Of a DNA stretch of 64,000 bases, positions 48,232 to 59,960 are shown piece after piece (the stretch's first letter is position 1; each line of letters begins with the position of its first letter). Origin of the DNA: Stenopsyche tienmushanensis (Eukaryota; Arthropoda; Insecta; Trichoptera; Stenopsychidae). Under the pieces are notes generated by a model, which searched no databases, was not told the origin of the DNA, and saw nothing but the letters and a program-made list of their open reading frames with translations. The stretch covers positions 1,426,001 through 1,490,000 of the forward strand of contig WACJ01000525.1 in NCBI GenBank assembly GCA_008973525.1, written 5' to 3'. The position numbers and the translations under genes are program-made.

Positions 48232-48607
48232 GTCTACATTATTTTTATTGACGCATCGATATAAAAATATATAAATTATGCACGGAAAATGTTTTTAGCT
48301 CTTATCGCTTGAACGTTTTCAGACACTGAAGCTTTAGTATTTATTTTTCTAATCTATTATCTCGAAATATTATGCATAAATTCTCAATTTTAGCACATTT
48401 GTAGAGTTGAAACGTTTGCAAGGATTTTATATTAGAACGCACTTGGCATAACTAACAGAATTAAATTAGTATCATGCACACGGACAAATTTTTATTGTGT
48501 TTTATTATGAAAATTGATTTTAGAGTGTTGCTGTCATCTCTCTTTGTTTTACATGGAAAGATGACTGAAAAAAAACGAATTTTCCACGCTTCAAATGTCT
48601 CTTTATC
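48232..48607. promoter_or_regulatory. Upstream region of CdGAPr; no defined element
   Basis: The sequence just above the first coding exon should hold the 5' UTR or promoter of the minus-strand gene, or a further upstream intron. I see no clear TATA, initiator or DPE arrangement, so this rests on position only. Confidence 0.25.
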
Positions 48608-49396
48608 ATGATGTCATTTAAAACTGAACTATCACAAAAAGCTATAAACATGAGCAGAAAACAAGCTGATATTTTAGCACTGAATGTTTCACAATATTAT
48701 ATTTGCAGATTAGGTCGTCATTCAATACGTGTTTTCAATACAGAGCGAATATCGAAATTATGCAAATTTCTTTGTTATTCTTCATCTGACGTTGATTACA
48801 ATTCGCATTTGCGTCGATATTTCAGCGAATTATACGCTCGGCGACGAAACGCTGAAGATTAAGATGTCGGAATGTCGGGAGGGATGAAAAGCGACGCTCC
48901 TCTTTTTGTGGTTATGTTCAGTGGGGTGGACGTTCAGAATCTCTCCCGAAATCTCGGGAAAAACGCGATTCGCCGTAACGAACATTTTCATCTCGAAACG
49001 AATATATTTTAAATTATTAAATCGCGAAATTGTATGCATTTTATGAAAGGAAATGGTGCAAATTGCAATAGACAATTTGAGTCGCACTTTCTCCGTTTAA
49101 TGCGAAGATAGCTTATAGACGCTGAATCATACAGTGAATTGCAGTCTAAGAAACTGGCACGATTGGTGATTGAATTTCCTAACAATCAAATAGAATATCC
49201 TAATTTATTTATCCACGTTTAAGATCATTATTAACCGACTGAGCGAAGATTTAAAAAAGCTCCATCGCGATTGGTTGCTTTAAAATATGTTTTTTGTCTG
49301 AATCAAGGAATAACTCGTTTTATTACAGAAATAGTCCAATATAAAATTAAGACTTCTTCCATGCTTATTTGAAAATACCCATCAAGGATAAATTAA
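48608..49396 (+). pseudogene. Stop-interrupted reading frame of unknown origin
   Basis: One frame stays readable for about 260 codons, with segments of 84, 49, 32, 36, 3, 45 and 7 codons separated by stops at 48860, 49010, 49109, 49220, 49232, 49370 and 49394 and no frameshift. Segments such as PTERRFKKAPSRLVALKYVF look protein-like. I recognise no domain. Stop density is roughly half of what base composition predicts, which hints at an old coding sequence but does not prove it. Confidence 0.25.
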
Positions 49397-49807
49397 CAGG
49401 TCAAAATATACGGCTCGACATACGCTCAATGTTGACAGACATTTCGTCGAAACATTGGAAAAATGCAAAAAAACAAAATCAATTTTTTCAAAAATTTAAA
49501 CCAGAATAAAGGGCGTGGTCATAATTCAGCGAAAGCAGATGCAATATGATTTACACAGGTCCAAATTTTTTTTTTCCAAATTTCGGTTGGTGTTGAGGAT
49601 TTATTTCCTATTTTATCCGAAATATCTCGATACTCTTTATGAAATTTAAAAAAAAATTGCTTAAAAAAAACCGCATAACTTGGAAATCGCACAAAAAGAG
49701 TTTTCAGTGTTTATAACAAAAAATAGATAAAAATAATAAAAGTTATAACTAGAACCCTAATAAAAATTTCAAACTGAATGCATTTTGGAAAAATGGAAGC
49801 GGTATTT
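49397..49807. other. Intergenic DNA, no gene seen
   Basis: AT-rich sequence with poly-A/T runs, leading into a (TA)n tract at 49811-49829. Confidence 0.5.
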
Positions 49808-50196
49808 TCTATATATATATATATATATAAAAATCAATGTCTCGCGTCCGGATATTATTTCGTTTGTTTGTCGCGATTTTTGTCCGCTCGGTCGTGTTCG
49901 GGCGCGTTCGGCCGCGCTCAGCGGCTCGCCAGTCGCTATACGTGAGGGACAGCGCACGCATCCTAACCTCTCCGCCCCACAGCAATACATCGCGTAGCTT
50001 TCTTTCTAAGCGCGTGTTGCTAAGCAACCACATCCAGCATATGCCTCTCCAAATCAACAAATCAATAATTCATGTTTTATAAAAGCGAGTACCCGCCAAG
50101 CAAAGCAATGTCTGACCTTGGATGCATCTTCACACATAACAAATCAATCAATAGGTGTGGCATGGCAACGCATGCCGGGTATTCGCTAGTATACAA
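49808..50196 (-). repeat. Dispersed repeat family E, reversed copy with GC-rich body
   Basis: On the minus strand it starts CTAGCGAATACCCGGCATGC and ends ACAAACAAACGAAATAATAT before the (TA)n tract, matching head and tail of the copy at 43905. A second head-like motif (AGCGAGTACCCGCC) occurs in opposite orientation at 50085. The GC-rich interior includes the palindrome GTTGCTAAGCAAC. Open frames across 49769-50082 are repeat shadows. Confidence 0.55.
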
Positions 50197-50665
50197 TAAA
50201 AATTGATTTCTGAAATTTCTCAAGAAAATTTTTGAGAAATTCTCGAGAAGAAACACTAATCCTATGTCATCCACATTATAAACGTTTGAGTGCTAAGCCA
50301 AATTTCACTCAAACATTAAGCGTTAAACTGATTGTAGTTCAACGTCTATGTATCGTTACGCCGCACTTTTCGCGGAAATTTCTTGCAAACATATATAACG
50401 CAGATTTGATACTCAAACGGTCACATTAGGTTTTATTTTTTTATACTCATCGTATTCAGATAGACATTTTTATAGGATCCTTCATAATAATAAGTCTGTC
50501 TTTCAGAAATAACAAGGAAGACGAGGTTATCGATCAGATTGGCACTTGACAGATTGAAATTGACTTTTGACGCGCCCACTTGAGGACTTGTTCGACTCGC
50601 TTCTGATGATTCGGTAATATTTTTGTGCAAAACTGAATGAACTGGACGTTGAATAGGAAGGATTA
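50197..50665. other. Intergenic DNA, no gene seen
   Basis: Includes a GAGAAATTTTTG-type inverted A/T-rich palindrome around 50213-50245. In-frame codons above 50666 contain stops, so the downstream reading frame cannot be extended far. Confidence 0.4.
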
Positions 50666-51109
50666 ATGACGTTAATTGATGAACGTGAAAAGGATGTGTC
50701 TTGTGTAGTGCAAATAATCGATGAAAACGACTATAACTCTGTTTCTGGAACATCAAATCCCGCCCTCATATTAGATTATGATGAAGAAATTTGGGTTTCT
50801 GTGAATGTAGTACGAATTTTCAGGGCTTACAACAGCAGTGACGAATCAGATTTAGATGCAAAATTTGCAATGCTTTTTTTAAAGATCACAAAGGGTCAAG
50901 TGCGTGAATTATTCCCCTTTATCAATCCTGTTGCTATATCGAATTATCGAAGGTCGTTGATGTTTTTAGTAAGCACTGGTGAGCCATTTGTACAACAAAT
51001 ATTATCAATTGTTACAGTGCAATCCATTCATGAGTTGAACATGCCACGCGTGATCAAAGGCATTTTCGATGTCTATAAAGCAGATATAGACAGTTTTGCG
51101 AGCTCGTGA
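50666..51109 (+). CDS. Hypothetical 147-codon intact reading frame
   Basis: ATG-started at 50666 (preceded by AGGATTA), stop at 51107-51109. Asp/Glu-rich N-terminal half, then a more basic and hydrophobic part (ITKGQVRELFPFINPVAISN, IHELNMPRVIKGIF). No signal peptide, membrane segment or domain I recognise. It is the longest motif-free ORF here not explained by a repeat; at the local composition one such frame in a window this size is only mildly unlikely. It could be a decayed foreign gene tail, a young gene, or chance. Confidence 0.35.
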   Translation: MTLIDEREKDVSCVVQIIDENDYNSVSGTSNPALILDYDEEIWVSVNVVRIFRAYNSSDESDLDAKFAMLFLKITKGQVRELFPFINPVAISNYRRSLMFLVSTGEPFVQQILSIVTVQSIHELNMPRVIKGIFDVYKADIDSFASS

Positions 51110-52459
51110 CACATTAGAAATTTTCTACATGCATACAAATGTATTTTCTGAGCTCATATTCTTTGACGATTTTTCACATTGCGTGTGAATTCTTTAATTA
51201 AAAAAAAAACAGTGAATGACTCAATGGCTCGTTGAAGGGCGACATTATAACCACCCATTCAAACACGCAATTGTCAAGCGGCGGTTTTTAAGCGATTCAT
51301 GAATCTAAAACTAGAACTAGTGCTTCATTGTTGTGGTTAATACAGCATAGTAACGTTTGTAAAGATTTTTTGTGTTTAAAAGGAAAAATTTATTACCAAG
51401 ACTATCGTCATAGAGTATGAAACATAAATTTAAAAAATCGTTCATAAATTTGATACAGGGACGATGGACGATAGCTTTTCTTCGTCTCACTCGATGTATT
51501 CAGATAATATCGACCCTTTTATTGGAATCATATATTTAATGGGTGTAATGAAATTGTGGATGACTCAGAAAATCTCTTTTTACGTCACGATAGTCGGTCT
51601 TCAATCAATCTGGCACACTGGAAGAACCATCGCCGCTCTAGGTTTTAAAAAGATAGTTCTTTTCTAATTGGCCACAGGTGCATTGCGACGATTGCCTTCG
51701 AATGGAGAATAACTTTCGTAGCCGACTAAAATGATACAGATGACGACGCATCATCGACATCGCCATCGCCATCGAGTTTCTGCAGTTTGACAAGTGAAAG
51801 TCGACAATTATGACTTCGAATCGGTACACTTTGCTCGGTGGAAAACAAATCGTCATATGTGCGTCCGTTCATCGATTAGAAAATGCCTCGGGAGGAAACA
51901 CGATTGATGGATTCGAACTTTTAAAATTGAAAAAAAAACGACGACCACACCTTCGGGACGCCTTTTTCATTCCCCTCGACGATGCGCTTCTGAATATTAA
52001 TGATATCCAAAGGGGCTGACGATGGAATGCGACGATTAGTACATTGATCCTTTCAATACTGACCTAATTCAAAAATAAAATTAGCATTTGAATAGCAGAA
52101 ATTCTGGCAAAACGATATTAAAAAATATCCGCATCAAAGAAACATTATTTTGCAAAGGATGAGTACTTTCTGTTACGATCTATATTCCCGTGTGGCTTCC
52201 ATGGTCGTTTCTCATCATTGCCACAAAATTGTTGCCAAAACCGCAGGAAGAGCACGACGTAAATTATTTTAGCATAAAACATCATATTCGACGAACCGAG
52301 AATTTTTCCCTAAAATACTTTAAGCGACCGCATAAAGAATGTTCGAGTACTCGTCGAAATTGAATTAAAACATCAGCTATTAATAAAGTTTTTTTTACAG
52401 CCAATGACCGTAAGTTAACAGAGTATAAATGAAAACCGTCATATATTGTTAATCTGCTT
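51110..52459. other. Region with fragmentary open frames, unassigned
   Basis: Open stretches at 51464-51667 and 51810-52019 on the plus strand and 51638-51856 on the minus strand overlap and compete. The plus frame from 51810 stays fairly open to about 52420, with eight or so stops. No domain is recognised and coding is not established. A tract of CATCGCCATCGCCATCG repeats lies at about 51757-51775. Confidence 0.3.
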
Positions 52460-53560
52460 TTATTTGATGACTAACGAGTACCCGGTAAATATTGCAATGT
52501 CATACTTAAACCAATTAAGTGTTTGTATTTTAATTCAATTTATTCAAATGATTTTATGTATTTTTAATCACACTGAAAAACGGATATACGACTGCGCTTA
52601 GTGATTATTTGAGAGGTACATAATTTCGAGTCTCCTATCGGACTCATGGACGCGGAATGACTGCCGATGCCTTGGTGATGTCTTGTCCGTTGATTGGCGA
52701 GTTTCTTCGTTTTTCGATTTCTATCACTTATCTTACAATTCTGATGCCGAAGTTTTCGACGGCTGCTACCCCGTGGGTGATTTATCGGTTTGTTCTATGT
52801 ACGACATTATGCAGGCTGAGCATTCGATCTCGTAAGCTCCCTGAATTTCGTTTTTCACTTTGTTCTTTTTATTGGGCAGGATATACAGCTATCCATGTGA
52901 GAAGCATGCACGCATACCCTGTGTGTTCATGTGCTTTTTGATGCTCATACAGGAAATTGCACACGTTTCAATTCGAATAGCATATCAGTAGGAATAATTG
53001 GGACGCAACATTTTCTCTTTGATTTTTTTCATTTCAAACTGTAGATTCGATAATATTAACCATCATCTTTTTCACTAAAAGCCTGGTACCGTTGCTACAT
53101 GTCGTGGTGGATTTATATTTCGGAGAAGAATTATAGGCACGCCAATTTTCAGTGTTAACAATTCAAATATATTTTTTATATAAAACATATAATTAAAATC
53201 AAAAGTAACTGTTTGCATTTTATCACGCTTATACACGAACCACATATTGAAAAACACTGTTTTGTTTAAATATATCCATGCAATAAGCTCTTTTGTAGAC
53301 ACGCAAGACATCGACGATTGCTATGTTTAGCAACCACCAGACCAATATCCGCCAACATGGTGCATCCGTTAAACGTCTCGCAAAACAAATTCCGCATACG
53401 AATAATACTTGTGCTAATATTGGATACACGCCCAATAACTCACCAAAGTTTCATCGCAATCGGATGAACGATATAGCAGTGTGTCCGGAACAAACAAACA
53501 TACTGCCTGCAAGATGCACGCTGACATACATTCATTTTTATATTATGTAGAGATAAACGA
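52460..53560 (+). repeat. Family E-like head and tail enclosing a Penelope-like insertion
   Basis: An ACTAACGAGTACCCGG head sits at 52470 and a tail (CATCGCAATCGGATGAACG, GGAACAAACAAACAT, ATTTTTATATTATG) at about 53450-53550. The Penelope-like fragment lies between them. Either the latter inserted into one repeat or two separate pieces happen to flank it. Confidence 0.4.
52605..52990 (-). mobile_element. Penelope-like element 3' fragment, copy 2 (inverted, internally deleted)
   Basis: The reverse complement matches 26925-27420 closely, from the CCTCTCAAATAATCACTAAG tail to TATGCTATTCGAATTGAAAC. About 110 bp of the GIY-YIG domain, between CACCCACGGG and AGCAGCCGTCGAAAAC on the coding strand, are missing here but present in copy 1. 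The domain cannot fold. Confidence 0.75.
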
Positions 53561-54001
53561 AAGCTATCAACGAATTTTTCCATCTGTGTGTCCGTAGGAA
53601 CGCTGTAAATATTTTGACACAACTGGATGCAAAACATTGTACATCGGCTTTACAAGTGGCTATCTTAACCGCAAGGCCATGACGAGTATTACATGGCATT
53701 CTAAATTAGTTCTATATATAAAACGAATTATTACATACATTTGAAACGCTTTTTAATATTCGAACACGAATACATCAAAAAGGTCGCCTAGCTTCCGTCC
53801 TTAATTTACAAAACTAATTCTTCAATAGCAGCTAGAATGCGACACGCTGCAACATTTATTCATACGATAAATAAAATTATAAATAATATTTCAACGTAAA
53901 CACCGACACAATCTACAAAACGTTGAATATACACTTTATTAATAGATGCGCAAATAAGTGCGCCTATTTTTGATTTAAACATATGCAAACGAGGGTAAAT
54001 A
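53561..54001. other. Intergenic DNA, no gene seen
   Basis: No supported feature. Confidence 0.45.
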
Positions 54002-54286
54002 ATGCACGTTTCGTCGTCATTGAATATGACCTATGGCAATATAATCGATCGATTGCTGCACAATTATGAAGACTGTAACATCATAAAAAGCCGGTTGATT
54101 GAGGTTCTGGCCGATCAATCAGCTAGTTGATCCGATAGGCGGAGTATCCGCCTGGATGGTACGGGATGTGGGTTCGATTCGATCTGCATCCGATTCGAAA
54201 ATGCATACTTTACATTAAAATCGGCGTTCGTATGGCGACGGCATAAATTTGAATGTAATTTCATCGTTCCGGAGATTTTCACTTAA
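54002..54286 (+). other. Unassigned 94-codon frame with one stop
   Basis: The ATG at 54002 opens 42 codons to TGA (54128-54130), then the same frame stays open 51 codons to TAA (54284-54286). It is protein-like in feel (NYEDCNIIKSRLIEVLADQS; WRRHKFECNFIVPEIF) but has no known motif. A length like this is near chance. Confidence 0.15.
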
Positions 54287-54443
54287 ACGGAGACGACACG
54301 AAAATGCGCGACATTTTGCAGCAAGACTTTGTGATCCTAAAATAATGTATATTTTAAAATAATATACGATGATATGATACCCAATGGTGATTGTTGTTTT
54401 TAAAAAAATATTATAATAGAAAGTGTCTATTAAATAACATTGG

Positions 54444-54610
54444 ATGACCGTTTCAAAAAGTTCTGTTCATCGAGAACTGAATGAAAATTTGGATATGAGA
54501 AAGCTGTGCGCAAGATGGACGACGCGTTTGCTCACAATGGAACAATCGAGTGTTTGGCGATATTTCGCAACAATAAGGCCGATTTTCTGCCTAGCATGCC
54601 ATCCCGCCCA
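54444..54610 (+). pseudogene. mariner transposase remnant (HTH region), block copy 1
   Basis: VHRELNENLDMRKLCARWTT, then RLLTMEQ and, one frame over, IECLAIFRNNKADF are consecutive segments of the N-terminal half of irritans-type mariner transposases. They are joined only by a frameshift near 54540. No inverted repeats or catalytic residues remain. Confidence 0.75.
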
Positions 54611-54699
54611 ACAAAAGTGCACAGCAGGGTGCAAAACCTGAATTCAATATCTATGCCCGCAAGGATACGCTCATTCTCACCTTCGAGTGGCTACGTGCG

Positions 54700-54900
54700 C
54701 TCTGAGTGCTACAAGGTCTGTAAGTCCAATCGGTCCGTTTTTCGGATCGCTAACATGACGAATGAGCGCCTAGCTACAGAACGATTGCGAACTCTCATTA
54801 CAAAACGAAGTTGTGCAACTCTTGACCGGGTCGGTATTCTGCGTTTTGCGCCTCAAGCCCAGTTGCGCCCTTGTAACGGTCCTGGCATTAAAATTCGAGT
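54700..54900 (+). repeat. Repeat D, copy 1
   Basis: About 200 bp from GGTCTGTAAGTCCAATCGGTCC through ACCGGGTCGGTATTCTGC to AAGCCCAGTTGCGCCC. It recurs at 60838-61235, also just downstream of a mariner HTH remnant. It is more GC-rich than its surroundings. The 138-codon frame 54506-54922 is an artefact of mariner plus this repeat. Confidence 0.65.
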
Positions 54901-56674
54901 GCAGATTGTGGTGTATAGTTAAGTAGAAGTGGTATAATATTAAACGTAAGATGAAATACATTATTTGTAACGGTTAATTGTTATGTTTTCACATAAAAAT
55001 CGATAATATGCTTTGAGCGAATCTTGGCCATCCTTGAAGAAAATAAGCAGACATTTTCTTTGGAACAGGCAAGCCAATTTTCCTCGCATGTGCGAAGAAT
55101 TAGATCACGCGGCCAGACAAATTTTAATAATATCGATCCCCAGTACGCCCGATTATCACGTCTAGACCTTCAGACTCCTCGAATCGCTCGGCTCTTTTTC
55201 TCGACACAAAGCCACACAAGTGTTGAAAGCCACGGCGGAATTCGTGAGCGAATCTCGCGGGCGTAGACAATTATTTCAGCGGGCTGAGAACGTTTGATCC
55301 AATTAAACGAATATGGGTATCGGAGCGTGATGATACTTGTGAGCACGCATTTTAGTGAATGACATTATAATGAGGTACGCGGGTCACACTCGAATATTAG
55401 ATTCCATACAGTTCGCAAACAAAGTAACGGGACTCCGCATCTGGTTTGTCCATGCCACCGTCTTCTCGTCCAACATATCCCAAGATATGCTCTATGTTTA
55501 ATTACCGAGGCATCGTCATCGGCAGCGATGTGTGCTATTTGCCACTGTAAGAAAATTCAAGCGCCCTCGACGTTAGAACATCTTCAAACAACGTCGAGTA
55601 CTGCAGGACGAGACGACGCATATATTGATTGCTCGACGAAGACCAACAACGAGCACGTAAATTTATTTGTCCGAATCTAGACGTAAGCAAATCAACCGTT
55701 GCCAACCACTTGAGCGTAATTCCAAAGAGAAAAAGGAGGATAAATGGAATCCGTATGAGATGAGTGATGCTCAGCGAAATCAGTGTAATGAGGTCCGATC
55801 TAACTGCTTTTGAAGAACCAAAATTCTTCATTTTGTAAACAAATCGTGCCACAAACCATCCAAGAACTTTTTGCTGGTTTGCTTTCAACCAGATGAAACA
55901 ATCATATACAGATATTCTATTTACGACGGCGAAAATTTTGGTTTTTATCTGATGAAAATAAATAATATAAACGAGAAGACATTCTTCTCGATACTAAATA
56001 ATGCTTATCGACTGAATCGAAGACATGCTTAAATTTAATATGAAAAAAAAGACCAAGACATACAAATTTCAGATCAGATCGTACATTTTGATCGACAATT
56101 GGGACAAATTACAAAATGACATTTGATTCTACCTTGATATGCAAGTTGCACAAGAAACAGTCTTAAAAAATACTAAGAAGAAAAAATTGAAAGAAATAGA
56201 CACACACTAATTTCCTAAGAGAAAGCCGCCTAATTAGATAATCTTGTTAAGAAAAACTAAAACCACATGCTATCGAGAATTGTTAAAGCTTCTTACAATC
56301 GTTGTATCTCACACGTGGTCATAGCCAGATTCAGATATCTATCTAGATCAAAAGCAAGTGTTTATTCTTTCAAATTCATATACTATTAATTATGAAAACT
56401 AATATGCATCGTGCTTGGAAAGCAAAACACTGTCGAAGCTCCGCACTTTATAAATATCCTACTATAAAAATGAAAAATGTTGTTATGCGTGTGTTGAATT
56501 CAATTTGCAGTATACTCTCGATTATCCGGGCTGGTTTCGAATATATTATATTTACAACAACAAAAATATTTTTTAAATTTTAATACTCAGTGTTTAGTAA
56601 GAAAAACAAAAGTAATTTGGCAATTTTTCAACATAATTCAATGCCGTTTTATAACTAATGTATTCACTGGTATT
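54901..56674. other. Unassigned region with fragmentary open frames
   Basis: Open stretches at 55024-55266, 55440-55700 and 55710-56040 switch frame and contain stops. The left part is visibly richer in G+C than the CdGAPr region. I recognise no domain on either strand and cannot call a gene. The right part (56040-56670) is AT-rich and featureless. Confidence 0.3.
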
Positions 56675-56842
56675 TTATTGTGTCACTATCATTTTCTTTC
56701 TTTTGAGCAAAAAAACGATATTTGCATCATTCATGCGCTTAAAGTCTGAATCATTTAATTCATGATCGAACCACTCTTCAATGTTTTCCCTATGCACGTT
56801 TTCAAAACATTTTAAATTGTACAATAATCCACATATTTCAGA
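56675..56842 (-). pseudogene. pogo/Tigger-type transposase C-terminal fragment
   Basis: Minus-strand codons reading ENVHRENIEEWFDHELNDSD and FKRMNDANIV match the acidic C-terminal tail of pogo/Tigger transposases (family pattern IEEWLxxDExDPGYxxLxDxEIV). It abuts, in opposite orientation, the start of the element at 56845. Confidence 0.6.
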
Positions 56843-56844
56843 TA

Positions 56845-57420
56845 CAGTAAACCCGCGGTAATCCGGCGCCCCCGTAATCCGACATCCCAATAAAGTATAG
56901 CATATGTGTACGATAAAGCTTCGTTTATGTAAAAAATGCAAAAGTGTCATTCTGGACCGCCTAAATCGTAATTAATATATTAAGTTGGCAAGTAAGAGGC
57001 GAATTTTCAAGAAAGCTAAATATCCAGAGGTGGTGGAAGCTTTGTACATATGGTTTCTTCGCGAAAGACGCCTGTTTCTGAGCCCATATTGACCATGAAA
57101 GCAAAGTTGTTTTACAAGGAGATAAAAAAAAAGAAAATTTTGTAGCTAGCATGAGCGAGTTAAAAGGCTTTAAAAATCGTCATGGAATAAAAATCTGGAC
57201 TACAAGTGGTCGAGGGCAGTACTCTATAGTCCGACAGCTCCTTGCAAAATGTTTGTCGGATTACCGCACGTCTACTGTATATCATTTGGTTCATTCTCTT
57301 CGAAATGCATTGAATTTGTCTCCATGCCAGGAAGTCAATGTTACTGGTGTTACTTGTAACCTTTACTTTTGTGATATTCCGATTGTGGCAATTTTTTAAA
57401 AAAGCTTACATCTCGAGAAC
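56845..57420 (+). mobile_element. pogo/Tigger-like transposon, 5' part
   Basis: Begins CAGTAAACCCGCGGTAATCC after a TA (56843-56844), the classic pogo/Tigger terminus and target. About 150 bp in, broken frames encode the CENP-B-type DNA-binding region: KAKYPEVVEALYIWFLRERR, then ILTMKAKLFYKEI, then ELKGFKNRHGIK. The DDE catalytic domain and right inverted repeat are absent. The 82-codon frame at 57151-57399 only partly follows transposase. Confidence 0.75.
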
Positions 57421-58814
57421 TTTCCTTTCAGAACCAATCTTCAAAAATACCCACCTATGCCTCTTTCGGGCTGTAATAATCTAAAACTAAGACAAATTTG
57501 CCATTAAATTTGGTTCGTTATTATTAAGTGATGGTATATTAATTTGTATTTACAGTCTTATATCGACTCTTTAATACGTCGTCTATGTGTTTGTCGTGCT
57601 GGTTTTCGTGAGAACGCTCAGTTGCCTTTATTCGCGTGATTGATACGTTCGACAGAAAAACGCAAATAAAGAAATAGCACAGAACAGATTCTAAATAATT
57701 AATATGTTTCAAAACTTTCAAAGACCACCTTAAACCCCCACATTTTTACATTTTATCTTGAGACTTGTCATTACTATGCAAGTCAGTTCGGTAGCACTTA
57801 GCTTGCTCGCTGGTGCGAAATGACTTTAATGAATAGATGGGATAGCGCATCAGACTTGCATGCAAACTTCTTCACAAACAGAATTACCCTCGACTTCCCC
57901 CCACGACAAAGCTATCAGTAATCGAATTTAGTTCAAATTTAAATACAATTTTGCTTATTTATTATTTATTTCTAATGTGTCAACTAAACTTATCAATACG
58001 CCGCTTCGAGATCACTCTGCTAGATGATAATGAATAATTAAATTCCGTGTATGATTTGAGTTGCCTTTGAAATGAAACGAAAACGCATCGAAACACGACG
58101 ATATTTATCGATGAGAAAATACGTAATATTGCATTGTGCTCGGCATTCGGACAAATGTCAGCCGAAATAACCAAGCAGTGGATTTATGGCACCAGTGCGG
58201 ATAAAAGTGGGACATCGTACTGCTTAACCCCATCCTCCAAATTTGGCGCGTAAAAATGTAACATCAAACACCCCATACCACTCTTGCAATGCGGCAGAAC
58301 ACCAAAATGTGGCATTTGAAGCTCGGGGCATCCACCGCGTTAAAGGTCCAACACCACAACCCTGAATGATGTAAGAAAGTATAAAGATGCTCTTGGCGTG
58401 CCTTTGACATTCTGCGCATGTTGCGTAAGCGTAAATGAGGTCAAACCGGGAAGTCTGCGAAACAAAAACAGGTCCGACGTGCTCCATTTTTGAACGATTT
58501 CGGGTACAATTGGTACGATGCAGTCATTGTGCAACGGAAGCCAATGATTGCAGAATAAAAGAGTAGTTATCGATGCGCGAATTGGTGCTGCGAGTCAGAG
58601 CTGGACGGAATCCGTTATGCCGGAATAACTTTAATGTTAAACACCTCGGCGGAGGAGCAGTCGTCCTGTGGAAGAAGACGTGCCTCGTCTTCGTTCTTTC
58701 CGAATTCTTAATGATAAAAGGAAATGTCGCATTTGATAACCGCATGCCTAGCATCGGACACGACATTACAGAAGCAGCATTATTTTTAAACGCGGGTGAA
58801 GTCATCAAATATGA
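57421..58814. other. Unassigned region; GC-richer patch with competing frames
   Basis: 57980-58174 and 58224-58808 are open on the minus strand (87- and 94-codon stretches, for example WCSAALQEWYGVFDVTFLRA) and on the plus strand (58573-58827). Both strands read about equally well and neither has a recognised domain, so strand and coding status are open. No repeat copy elsewhere in the window. Confidence 0.3.
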
Positions 58815-59559
58815 CGAACAACGATGACATCAAATGTGGTGAAATAATTAGAACGCTTAATTCGCATTACGAATAAGAGCTCGTCGATATTCCATAAGAA
58901 TTTAAATTTGATGCGACCCATGATGACGAAGGATAAGAATTCCATCAAGAACTTGTGTTAGCCTCAATAAGTGACACACTGTCGACAACATTAATGTGTT
59001 ATATATTTATGGCAATGAAGAAATTAAAACAAGAAAGATGAAACCCTCAAAATTGAAACGCAAAAAGCTGCGCACAGCTGCATAATGTGACTTGATGTTG
59101 TTAAACAGCATCAACATCTATAATAACTACAAGTACCAAAGAATATTTTTTATTGGCATTTTAATGACCAATTCTACCAAACAGGACATTATAATTAGCA
59201 AGTGATGTTGTTTAGGAACGGTCCAAGCCAAAAACGATATTATCACAGCCCTATGATGGAAAATCCAAAAATTTAAGGAAGTGGTAGCTAATCCTTTCTA
59301 GACATTAAAATATTAATAATTGCCAGTTTTTGAAAAAAATGTGGGATGAAAGGAAGGAATACATTTCTGTCTAGAGATAGTCTTTATTCACAATTCACGT
59401 ATTTTTCATTAGCATTAAAAAATATTAAAACCAATGAAAGAAATTTACTGATAGGTGAAGTTAGTTAGGATTGAAGTCTATGAAATATCATACTTCAATT
59501 GAAGATTTAGCAAAGTTACCAATGTAGAGAATACTTGTCTTTCATCATAGCTTCAAAAA
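58815..59559. other. Unassigned sequence
   Basis: A plus frame from 58815 to about 59060 has few stops (TNNDDIKCGEIIRTLNSHYE and onward, three stops before 59000) but no motif. The remainder is AT-rich with nothing recognisable. Confidence 0.3.
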
Positions 59560-59960
59560 TTGAAATCAATAAAAAAAATCATTCATTCAAGAAAGAAGAA
59601 GAACGGATATCTATGGTTCAACGTTCAAAGAAGTTTGCAAAACATTGGCAAAGTGTGAAAACAAAGCGCATACGCATATCTGAAGCTTTCCTCGACGAAC
59701 AAACTAAAATGCTGTTCTTAGAATACATGGTGACTGCAGACGAGAAATGGGTCATGTGCGAAAGATAAGTGACCCAAAAAGCCCAAAATCACGTACCAAA
59801 AACAACCCTTAATCAGTTCTTATTGGCGAAAAAGGTCACATTGTCAGTTTAGTGGGTATATTCATGATATAATTTATTTGAATTGCTGAAATCAAATAAA
59901 ATTTTTGCCCAAGAGTTTGATGGTGATTATTTGTAGAATAATCTTTGTAAATAAATAAGG
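59560..59960 (+). pseudogene. mariner transposase remnant (first catalytic region)
   Basis: MVTADEKWVM carries the first catalytic Asp motif. Further on, in other frames, are a PKTTLNQFLLAKKVTLSVWW stretch (family: PKPDLHPKKVMLSVWWD) and LFELLKSNK. No second or third Asp motif can be read. Distinct from the 7855 and 24600 copies. Confidence 0.65.

Noticed and set aside
54121..54200. tRNA-like string with GGTTCGATTC near a GATCCGATAGGCGG segment
   Set aside because: The T-stem does not pair around the loop, no acceptor stem closes it and no anticodon arm forms. It also lies inside a readable frame.
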